A DNA stretch of 6,143 nt, taken from positions 1-6,143 of the forward strand of contig JAEZEH010000006.1 in NCBI GenBank assembly GCA_023417785.1, given 5' to 3'. How positions within the stretch are numbered: position 1 is the stretch's first letter; the number at the start of each line of letters is the position of its first letter. The notes under the pieces were generated by a model. The model searched no databases. It saw nothing but the letters and a program-made list of their open reading frames with translations, and had not been told where the DNA came from. Origin of the DNA: Bacteroidota bacterium (GTDB taxonomy: Bacteria > Bacteroidota > Bacteroidia > Cytophagales > Cyclobacteriaceae). The position numbers were made by a program, and so were the translations under genes. Positions 1-5,147 of this stretch are shown here, one piece after another.

Positions 1-133
1 CCACGAGCTCAAAACGGCGCGGGTTATTTAAGACTTCGTGAAGCTCCGCGGTTTCGAAGCGATAGGGAAAATCCGTACCTATCGTTCGGGTGACTTCGAA
101 TATTCCGTCGTTGAATCCGAGGCAACCTATCAT
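1..133 (-). CDS. Unidentified protein, N-terminal fragment (cut by window edge)
   Basis: An ATG at 133-131 opens a frame that stays open to base 1, giving 44 complete codons that begin MIGCLGFNDGIFEV. I do not recognise the family. The visible part has no signal peptide, membrane segment or clear catalytic motif; it is mixed hydrophobic and charged, with Arg/Glu-rich stretches towards the edge. The start lies six bases after the stop codon of the acyl-CoA-dehydrogenase-like gene and in the same reading frame, which is typical of an operon and suggests a shared transcript and related function. No Shine-Dalgarno sequence is visible, as expected in Bacteroidota. The fragment is short, so chance is not excluded, but the tight spacing, the ATG and the codon-like composition favour a real gene. 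Confidence 0.6.
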   Translation of the reverse strand, partial: MIGCLGFNDGIFEVTRTIGTDFPYRFETAELHEVLNNPRRFELV

Positions 134-139
134 AGCAAT

Positions 140-1324
140 CTAATCTGAAAGAATGGGTTGATCGAGCAGGGACCTGCCGAGCCACGTATATAAAATATCT
201 GTCGTAGGCGCCATTACGTGAGATGCTCTCGCGTCGCGAAGCAGCATACCGAGAATGCCATTACCGGCGTAGCCAATTCCGCCTGTCAGCGTCATCACAT
301 CATTCACCGTATCGACACAACACGAGGCCACCTCGGCTTTCGCAGCCAGAAGTGTGGGTACGGCATTGGCCTCGCCCCCATCGTATCCGCGTGCTGCGCT
401 GTAGACCAGCTGGCGTGTTCGTTCCACGCGTGCCCACAATGTACCGAGGCGATGCTGTAGCAGCGAGATCTGCGCCAGGTGTGTACCGTTATGCGCATAA
501 ACGCGTTTCAGCAAAACGTCTTTGCCTTCCCTGAGTGCCCTTTCGGCGATACCGAGATACGTTCCCGACATCGCGATGAGAAAGTATGGTGCGACCACGT
601 TGAATACATACCAGAGCTGGTCTCCGGGAGCACCGAGAATCTGATCAGCCGAGATAGTGACGTTATTAAGTTTCAGACTGCGAGAAGAATTGCCACGCAT
701 CCCCAGTCCATCCCATTCGTGGCCCCACTGCAGGCCTTCGGTCCCGGCGTCGATCACGGCGCAGGAGAATTGCTCGGGGTTCGCATCTTCGGAGGCCGCC
801 ATGGTTGACACCACATACGAGTCGGCGTGGCCGCCATTGGTAACAAACGTTTTTCCGCCATTGACGAGGAATGTTTCGTCCGACATGGGCATGAGTGACG
901 TCTGCGGGAAGTAGAAATGGGCGCCGGTTCCGGGTTCGCTTAGGGCAAGCGTTGTAAGGTGCTGACCGCGGGCGATCCGTTCCAGATATTTTTCCCTGTG
1001 CCATGACGTGGCTTTGGCGGCGATCACGGCGGAGCCGACACAATGCATCCCGAAGCACAGCCCGACGGACGCGTAGTGGGAACCCAGTTCTTCCGAGATC
1101 CGCGCAAGTGAAAAAAGACCCATTCCGTGACCGCCGAATTCTTTCGGAACGACCAGTCCGGTGAGTTTTTCTTTCCTGAGTGCGTCAATACTTTCGCGGA
1201 CGTAAGCCCCTTTCTGATCGGCCACGGGTGCTTCCCGGGCGACGACAGTTTCGCCGATCTCTTTGGCCAGTCGGAGCAGCTGATCCAGCGAAGACGCCGA
1301 TTCTGTAAAATTGATATTCTGCAT
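140..1324 (-). CDS. Acyl-CoA dehydrogenase family flavoprotein with atypical active site
   Basis: The 394-residue protein has the full length and domain order of the acyl-CoA dehydrogenase fold: an N-terminal helical domain (about 10-122), a middle beta domain (about 123-230) and a C-terminal helical domain (about 235-390). Family marks visible in the sequence are LALSEPGTG at 126-134, NGGKTFVTNGGHADSYVV at 155-172, GLGMRGNSS at 206-214 and LTGGIGYAGNGI at 346-357. Such proteins normally use FAD to introduce an alpha,beta double bond into acyl-CoA or carrier-bound acyl groups in the cytoplasm. In the C-terminal motif RDARASHVMAPTTDIL (363-378), the position that carries the catalytic Glu in medium- and short-chain enzymes is Ala372, and the alternative site used by isovaleryl-CoA dehydrogenase appears to be Tyr247. 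The reaction is therefore uncertain: it could act on an unusual substrate, or do non-desaturating flavin chemistry. Its ATG shares one base with the stop of the preceding response regulator, which fixes the start and implies translational coupling. Confidence 0.9.
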   Translation of the reverse strand: MQNINFTESASSLDQLLRLAKEIGETVVAREAPVADQKGAYVRESIDALRKEKLTGLVVPKEFGGHGMGLFSLARISEELGSHYASVGLCFGMHCVGSAVIAAKATSWHREKYLERIARGQHLTTLALSEPGTGAHFYFPQTSLMPMSDETFLVNGGKTFVTNGGHADSYVVSTMAASEDANPEQFSCAVIDAGTEGLQWGHEWDGLGMRGNSSRSLKLNNVTISADQILGAPGDQLWYVFNVVAPYFLIAMSGTYLGIAERALREGKDVLLKRVYAHNGTHLAQISLLQHRLGTLWARVERTRQLVYSAARGYDGGEANAVPTLLAAKAEVASCCVDTVNDVMTLTGGIGYAGNGILGMLLRDARASHVMAPTTDILYTWLGRSLLDQPILSD

Positions 1325-1722
1325 TACTGACAGTGTGCTAGAATTCGTTCAGCGGTTCGTACAAACTCCGACATGCTCGCGGGCTTCACAAAATAATCGA
1401 CAGCGCCGTTCAGAAATGACATCTGGCGGGTGTCTTCGTTATCGGATGTAGTCAGGATAACCTTGGGTATTCTTCGGTATCGCGACTCCTGTTGCAATAC
1501 TGCGAGAGTCTGAATCCCGTTGAGGACCGGCATGTTCAGGTCGAGAATGATCACACAAGGGAGCCCGGATTGAAGTTGCAGCGTATCGATGGCTTCTTTG
1601 CCATTGGCAACCACCTTGAGCGAGTACCCCGGATCAACCTTCGAAAAGGCAAGCCGGATCAATTCCTGATCATCTTCGTCGTCTTCGGCGAGAAGTATAA
1701 AGGTCTGCAAACCGTTCAGCAT
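1324..1722 (-). CDS. Single-domain response regulator (Rcp1/CheY-like)
   Basis: This 132-residue protein is a stand-alone receiver domain with no output domain. Visible receiver residues are the acidic pocket Glu13-Asp14 in LLAEDDEDDQ, the phosphoacceptor Asp61 in IILDLNMP, Thr91 in ILTTSD and Lys113 in FVKP, so it should accept phosphate and act by protein-protein contact. I place the start at the ATG at 1722-1720. A longer frame reaches a TTG at 1767, but that would add 15 residues with no receiver similarity and would run through the promoter candidate at 1742-1772. The stop codon overlaps the next ATG (TAATG at 1326-1322), tying its translation to the acyl-CoA-dehydrogenase-like gene. It resembles the other regulator in this window, with the shared motifs DEDDQ, LDLNMP and KPxSMS, so the two are paralogues. 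The intact PAS kinase upstream is a candidate phosphodonor; that is inference. Confidence 0.93.
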   Translation of the reverse strand: MLNGLQTFILLAEDDEDDQELIRLAFSKVDPGYSLKVVANGKEAIDTLQLQSGLPCVIILDLNMPVLNGIQTLAVLQQESRYRRIPKVILTTSDNEDTRQMSFLNGAVDYFVKPASMSEFVRTAERILAHCQ

Positions 1723-1741
1723 GTAATATATGTGTGAGTCG

Positions 1742-1772
1742 CTAAAATACACATAGCGGTGAAACAAAGAAA
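1742..1772 (-). promoter_or_regulatory. Candidate Bacteroidetes-type promoter for the response regulator operon
   Basis: On the minus strand TATTTTAG (1749-1742) matches the Bacteroidetes -7 consensus TAnnTTTG at all but one defined position. A TTTC (1772-1769), one mismatch from the -33 TTTG, lies 19 bases upstream; an exact TTTG (1768-1765) has a shorter spacer of 15 bases. Transcription would begin around 1735, leaving a short leader before the ATG at 1722. The match is approximate and the region is AT-rich, so this is a candidate only. Confidence 0.4.
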
Positions 1773-1789
1773 GGTGGAGGGGAAAAGGT

Positions 1790-1833
1790 GGTTGCCGGTT
1801 GCCGGAGTGCCGGAGTGCCGGTTGCCGGTTGCC
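1790..1833 (+). repeat. Short tandem array of GGTTGCC heptamers with two GGAGTGCC octamers
   Basis: Read directly on the plus strand, the array is two GGTTGCC units, two GGAGTGCC units and two more GGTTGCC units, without interruption. It lies about 20 bases upstream of the promoter candidate for the second response regulator. The same heptamer occurs in reverse complement at 5081-5122. Slipped-strand expansion of a short unit explains the layout. Confidence 0.9.
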
Positions 1834-1907
1834 GGTAGTGACGTGATCCGGTTAGCTGGCGTGCTCAGGAACGCTGCTCAAGTTTCTTGGGCCTCCTTAC
1901 GCCTGAT

Positions 1908-1942
1908 GGCCTCCCGGGTGTGACCCACCCGAAGGCTGAAGC
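1908..1942. repeat. Imperfect hairpin repeat, copy 1
   Basis: This stretch is closely similar to 2320-2352. It can fold with a CGGGTG/CACCCG inner stem and a GCCT/AGGC outer stem, with unpaired bases between them. Copy 2 pairs better. Two separate copies in one gap suggest a repeated module rather than a terminator for a specific gene; there is no T tract. Confidence 0.6.
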
Positions 1943-2009
1943 ATGGCTTACCTGAGGGCCTCCCCCCTCAAAACTGAGTTCCTGAGCTATTATCCGCCCC
2001 CCTCTATCC

Positions 2010-2033
2010 GACGGTCACAAGTTCAGGACCGTC
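2010..2033. repeat. Small hairpin, 7-bp perfect stem
   Basis: GACGGTC at 2010-2016 and GACCGTC at 2027-2033 form a perfect seven-base stem around a ten-base loop. No gene end is next to it on either strand and no run of T follows, so a terminator role is not supported. Confidence 0.45.
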
Positions 2034-2058
2034 ATTATTTCCAGGTAACCGTCACACC

Positions 2059-2184
2059 GGCGAAGGACCTCCGTGCACGGGACGTGAAACCAAAATGGTT
2101 GGGTGTAACCAATGTACGTTCCCCGAACCAGGTTTTCCGATAAACCCCAACATTCCTCTCCTCGCCTCACGGAGGTCCTTCGCC
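2059..2184. repeat. 17-bp perfect inverted repeat bracketing a structured interior (MITE-like or dispersed intergenic repeat)
   Basis: GGCGAAGGACCTCCGTG at 2059-2075 has its exact reverse complement at 2168-2184, with 92 bases between the arms. Inside are further complementary pieces: GGGACGT (2079-2085) with ACGTTCCC (2116-2123, one bulged base), and AACCA (2088-2092) with TGGTT (2096-2100). The whole unit could fold as nested stems. No transposase or target-site duplication is visible. The arm resembles, from memory, the GAAGGACCT core of intergenic repeats scattered in many bacterial genomes. A dispersed non-autonomous element or an RNA-level structure are both possible. Confidence 0.6.
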
Positions 2185-2319
2185 CATGGATAATTTAAGG
2201 TTCAATGGATTACGCCCATAACGCGCGACGTACCAAGGTTTGGCGGGGCGCTTGACGTGCTCAGGAACCCAGTTTGATTTTTATTTGTCTTCCGTGCCGT
2301 AGACCTGTTAAAGCCTGAG

Positions 2320-2352
2320 GGCCTCCCGGGTGTGACCACCCGGAGGCTGAAG
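2320..2352. repeat. Strong hairpin repeat, copy 2
   Basis: Bases 2321-2332 pair with 2337-2347 to give eleven base pairs, with one bulged C at 2327 and a four-base TGAC loop. It is closely similar to 1908-1942. It lies about 70 bases beyond the kinase stop on the minus strand, so it could protect or end that transcript, but there is no T tract. Confidence 0.65.
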
Positions 2353-2391
2353 GATGAAGCAGGCCACCCGCAGCCTGAAGGATGAAGCAGG
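2336..2391. repeat. 28-bp tandem duplication
   Basis: Two adjacent 28-base units (2336-2363 and 2364-2391) differ at only two positions and share the exact 17-mer CTGAAGGATGAAGCAGG. The first unit includes the right arm of the hairpin at 2320-2352. A partial, more diverged third copy begins at 1925. This looks like recent local duplication. Confidence 0.85.
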
Positions 2392-2421
2392 AACCCAGCC
2401 AACCTTTACGCTGGCCGATGA

Positions 2422-4479
2422 TTAAACTTCCTTCTTCGGCAGATAGATGAAAAACGAAGCGCCTTCGTTGGGTCTGCCTTCAGTGGCGATGACGCCTTTG
2501 TGGTTTTCAACCACGCGTTTTACGATGGCCAGTCCTATACCGGCGCCTTCGAAAGATTCTCTGGAATGCAGTCGGTAGAACACGTCAAAAATCTTTGTGG
2601 CTTGATCCTGTGAAAACCCGATTCCGTTGTCGCTGACCTTGATCCGGTGAAAGGGGGTCCGGTTCAAGACCCCATGAGCGGGCACCGGACCGATAACCGA
2701 ATCGTATCCGATCGCGATGATCGGGTCCCGGCCGTCCCTGATAAACTTCAACGAGTTGGAGAAAAGATTCAGAAACAGTTGGTGCAACTGAAACGCCGTA
2801 CCGTTGATCGTAGGCAGGGGTACCGAGGTGATGGTAGCGCGCTTGTCGGCGATGGCTACCTCCAGGTCATTCTGGACGCCAGCTACAACTTTGTTCAGAT
2901 TTACCCGTTCTGCTTCTCCCGGCGCGCTGAGTTTTGAAAAGGCAAGCAGATCTTCAATGAGCGTCTGCATACGATGTGCGCTTTGGATAATCTTTCCGAC
3001 GTACCCCGTGCTTTTTTCCGACAGCGACTCCGAATCGATGATCCGCGAGGTAAACACCTGAATCTTGCGAAGAGGTTCCTTCAAATCGTGGCTGGCTACA
3101 AAAGCAAAGGATGATAGCTGGGCGTTTGCCTGCTCGAGCGCCTTGTTCTTCTGATCCAGGGCCTGTTCTGCTTCACGTCGCTCCGACAGGTCGCGGGTCA
3201 CTTTCGTGAATCCGATCACGCGGTTGTCGTTATCGTGCAACGCGGTGATCACAACACTTGCCCAGAACCGGCTGCCGTTTTTTCGCACACGCCAGCCTTC
3301 GTGGACAGATTTGCCATGCTTGGCCGCCTCGACTAACAGCTCGTCCGGAAGGCCCATTGCCCGGTCTTCGGGAGTGTAAAAGATTGAAAATCTCTTTCCC
3401 ACAGCTTCGGCCGCAGAATACCCTTTGATCTTTTGGGCACCCGAATTCCAGTTCTGAATTTCGCCCTGAGTGTTCAGGAAAATGATTGCATAATCCTCAA
3501 CCTCCTCGATCATCCGGAAATATCTGTCTTCGCTTCGGCGCAGCTGTTCATTTTTCTGGCGCAGTTCCTCCAGATAGTTTCCGAGTTTCTCTTCGGCAGC
3601 CTTTCTTTCGGAGAAGTCGCGTGTAATTTTCGAGAATCCGAATATTTCACCATTATCGTCGTGAAGGGCGGTAATCGACACATATCCCCAGAATCGTGTT
3701 CCGTCCTTTCGCACACGCCAGCCCTCATGGGTAGTGGAGCCAAGTTTCCGTGCTTCGCTGAGAAGTTTCTCAGGCAACTGGCGTTCCCGGTCTTCAGGGG
3801 TATAAAGCAACCTGAAACTCTTGCCCATGATTTCCTCAGCCTGATACCCTTTCACAACTTCCGCACCTTTATTCCATTCCAGGATTTTTCCGTCGTTATC
3901 CAGCAGAATGATCGCGTAGTCTCTGATTTCCGCCACCATCTTATGATATCGTTCCTCACTACGCCGGAGTTCGTCATTCTTGATCTTGATTTCTTCGGCG
4001 TGTTTGCTCAAACTATCCTGAGCGATTCGCTTCTCAGTGAGGTCGCGGGCCATTTTCAGGAAACCGTTTACTTCGCCGCTGCTATCGTGTACCGCTGTGA
4101 TGGTTACACTGGCCCAGAAGCGGGTTCCGTCTTTGCGAATCCGCCACCCTTCATGATTGACCTTTCCCTGTTGAAGGGCTGTTTCAAGAAGCGTCTCCGG
4201 CAAATTCCCGGCTTTCTCCTCGCGTGAATAAAAGAGCCGGAAGTGCTTGCCGAGGATTTCGTTCGATTGGTACCCTTTGATTCGTTCGGCCCCTTTATTC
4301 CAGGAACGGATAACACCATTGGTATCGAGCAGAATGATAGCATATTCATCCACCTCAGAAACGATGCTTAAAAACCGATCGGTCCCCTCGCCTCTTTCAT
4401 CTGAGCCGGATGCTGTTTTTTGAACGGCAGGATCTCTGAGAAAATGAGCTCTACCTTGCTCCTTGCTTACATCATCCAT
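2422..4479 (-). CDS. Soluble sensor histidine kinase with three tandem PAS domains
   Basis: The 685-residue protein has no membrane segment or signal peptide. Three PAS domains (about 35-150, 178-292 and 320-434) share the pattern DYAII(L/F)L, WN.GA...KGY, HEGWR.RK.G.RFW and RD.(S/T)ER, and are joined by charged helical linkers likely to form coiled coils. The kinase core follows: His464 in VASHDLKEPL, N-box Asn571 and Asn575 in NLFSNSLKF, G1 box DNGIG at 617-621 and G2 box GAGIGL at 645-650. All key residues are present, so it should autophosphorylate and pass phosphate to a receiver. The PAS domains lack the LOV cysteine motif, and the ligand cannot be told. The ATG at 4479 lies inside the end of the preceding regulator gene, overlapping it by 13 bases, which supports a cognate, translationally coupled pair. 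The near-repeat PAS domains indicate internal duplication. Confidence 0.95.
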   Translation of the reverse strand: MDDVSKEQGRAHFLRDPAVQKTASGSDERGEGTDRFLSIVSEVDEYAIILLDTNGVIRSWNKGAERIKGYQSNEILGKHFRLFYSREEKAGNLPETLLETALQQGKVNHEGWRIRKDGTRFWASVTITAVHDSSGEVNGFLKMARDLTEKRIAQDSLSKHAEEIKIKNDELRRSEERYHKMVAEIRDYAIILLDNDGKILEWNKGAEVVKGYQAEEIMGKSFRLLYTPEDRERQLPEKLLSEARKLGSTTHEGWRVRKDGTRFWGYVSITALHDDNGEIFGFSKITRDFSERKAAEEKLGNYLEELRQKNEQLRRSEDRYFRMIEEVEDYAIIFLNTQGEIQNWNSGAQKIKGYSAAEAVGKRFSIFYTPEDRAMGLPDELLVEAAKHGKSVHEGWRVRKNGSRFWASVVITALHDNDNRVIGFTKVTRDLSERREAEQALDQKNKALEQANAQLSSFAFVASHDLKEPLRKIQVFTSRIIDSESLSEKSTGYVGKIIQSAHRMQTLIEDLLAFSKLSAPGEAERVNLNKVVAGVQNDLEVAIADKRATITSVPLPTINGTAFQLHQLFLNLFSNSLKFIRDGRDPIIAIGYDSVIGPVPAHGVLNRTPFHRIKVSDNGIGFSQDQATKIFDVFYRLHSRESFEGAGIGLAIVKRVVENHKGVIATEGRPNEGASFFIYLPKKEV

Positions 4480-4940
4480 TTTTGGCTTACTGTTTCAGAG
4501 TTATACATCCCGCGCCTCGCTGTCAGTACAGGGCGGAGTTGTTCCTCCCAGTCAGACATGCTACTCGGCTTGGTGAAAAAGTGCCACGCACCTAACTCCA
4601 GCAATGCCTTCTCCCGGGTTGGCAAATGAGAGCTTGTTGAAAGCACAATCACGGGGATGTTGCGAAGCCTTGTGTCTTTGGTTATTTCAGTCAGAAACTG
4701 ATGGCCATTCATCAATGGCATATTGAGGTCCAGAAAAATCATTTCCGGCAAAGGGTCACTGGCGCTGATGATGTTCAGCGCATCTATGCCATTCCACGCC
4801 GTTGCGCACTTAAGCGCAGGCCGGATCTTTTCTACGATGGCGAGAAAAATAGACTGGTCATCTTCGTCGTCATCGACCAGAAGGATTTGGTTTTGCAATT
4901 GTGGACATTTACATCCGTTTTGAAACAGAAATTCTTCCAT
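4467..4940 (-). CDS. Single-domain response regulator (Rcp1/CheY-like), coupled to the triple-PAS kinase
   Basis: The 157-residue protein is a receiver domain without an output domain. Receiver residues are Asp23-Asp24 in LLVDDDEDDQ, phosphoacceptor Asp71 in IFLDLNMP, Ser101 in VLSTSS and Lys124 in FTKP. It has about 17 residues before the first strand, including a Cys-x-Cys pair (10 and 12), and a tail of about 17 residues after the receiver that runs into the kinase start. The ATG at 4940 is the only in-frame ATG before the receiver core. No Shine-Dalgarno sequence is seen; the leader is AT-rich. The 13-base overlap with the kinase gene makes the kinase its most likely phosphodonor. Single-domain regulators beside PAS or phytochrome kinases usually act by protein contact or as phosphorelay shuttles. 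Confidence 0.95.
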   Translation of the reverse strand: MEEFLFQNGCKCPQLQNQILLVDDDEDDQSIFLAIVEKIRPALKCATAWNGIDALNIISASDPLPEMIFLDLNMPLMNGHQFLTEITKDTRLRNIPVIVLSTSSHLPTREKALLELGAWHFFTKPSSMSDWEEQLRPVLTARRGMYNSETVSQKWMM

Positions 4941-4993
4941 TGGTTAGGTTTAGCCCAAATAACCGTAGTGTAAAAACTAATGCCAGCGGCAGT

Positions 4994-5038
4994 GGGGAAC
5001 AGCCACCGGCAGGCGCGACAACTAGCGCGTGGCTCCCC
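4994..5038. repeat. Imperfect hairpin in intergenic gap
   Basis: GGGG (4994-4997) pairs with CCCC (5035-5038), AGCCAC (5001-5006) with GTGGCT (5029-5034), and GCGC (5013-5016) with GCGC (5025-5028), with AAC and CGGCAG bulges on one side and an eight-base loop. On the minus strand it lies between the pseudokinase and the regulator. It lacks a following T tract. Confidence 0.4.
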
Positions 5039-5080
5039 CTTCAGGGGTCAGAACGAGCAATAGGGAGTTGAGCCACCACC

Positions 5081-5136
5081 GGCAACCGGCAACCGGCAAC
5101 CGGCAACCGGCAACCGGCAACCGTCATCCGTCATCC
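5081..5136 (-). repeat. Tandem array of eight heptamers, six GGTTGCC and two GGATGAC
   Basis: On the plus strand there are six perfect GGCAACC units (5081-5122) followed directly by two GTCATCC units (5123-5136). In gene direction these read GGATGAC twice, then GGTTGCC six times. It starts 12 bases past the pseudokinase stop. The main unit is the reverse complement of the array at 1790-1833, so the two arrays face each other around the regulator-kinase pair. Units of seven in intergenic DNA suggest slippage-driven repeats; array length may vary between strains. Confidence 0.92.
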
Positions 5137-5147
5137 GCTTCCCCGCC

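Larger units (their letters stand above)
1723..2421. other. Gene-free repeat-rich intergenic region
   Basis: These 699 bases between the triple-PAS kinase and the second response regulator contain no ORF that I can support. The only open frames (1943-2143 plus and 2202-2402 minus) cover repeats and hairpins and encode low-complexity peptides with no family likeness. The region holds, from the kinase side, a 28-bp tandem duplication, a strong hairpin, a 17-bp inverted repeat with a structured interior, a weaker copy of the hairpin, a 13-bp direct repeat (CGTGCTCAGGAAC at 1860-1872 and 2256-2268), a heptamer array and a promoter candidate. Its composition is unlike the flanking genes. It looks like a landing site for small dispersed repeats. 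No convincing rho-independent terminator with a T tract follows the kinase stop. Confidence 0.7.
4941..5147. other. Intergenic gap with heptamer array and hairpin
   Basis: These 207 bases separate the pseudokinase stop from the first response regulator. They hold the heptamer array (5081-5136), an imperfect hairpin (4994-5038), a small CCCC-TTCA-GGGG palindrome (5036-5047) and an AT-rich stretch just before the regulator. On the minus strand TAGTTTTT (4980-4973) is one base from the -7 consensus, but I see no matching -33 element, so no promoter is called. The plus-strand frame at 5029-5241 is a repeat artefact. Confidence 0.6.

Noticed and set aside
666..1058. 130-codon second minus-strand frame inside the dehydrogenase gene
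   Set aside because: It is a frame-shifted shadow rich in Arg and Cys; the dehydrogenase frame over it contains the family motifs.
1723..1767. Longer N-terminus of the second regulator from a TTG start
   Set aside because: The extra 15 residues are not receiver-like and overlap the promoter candidate; the ATG at 1722 gives the normal receiver length.
1943..2143. 66-codon plus-strand frame
   Set aside because: It crosses a hairpin and one arm of the inverted repeat, faces against all genes, and has no family likeness or convincing start signal.
2202..2402. 66-codon minus-strand frame between kinase and regulator
   Set aside because: It is made mostly of the 28-bp tandem unit and the hairpin, and the peptide is repeat-derived without recognisable family features.
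2392..2421. Rho-independent terminator after the kinase
   Set aside because: Only a five-base CCAGC/GCTGG stem with no T tract can be drawn.
3433..4227. 264-codon open frame on the plus strand
   Set aside because: It lies wholly antisense to the PAS-encoding part of the kinase gene and its peptide has no family features; the three PAS repeats keep the opposite frame open by composition.
4973..4980. Promoter for the first regulator from TAGTTTTT on the minus strand
   Set aside because: It is one base off the -7 consensus, but there is no -33 element at the right distance, so chance in AT-rich DNA is likely.
5081..5136. CRISPR array
   Set aside because: The units are seven bases long and directly adjacent, with no spacers and no cas genes nearby.
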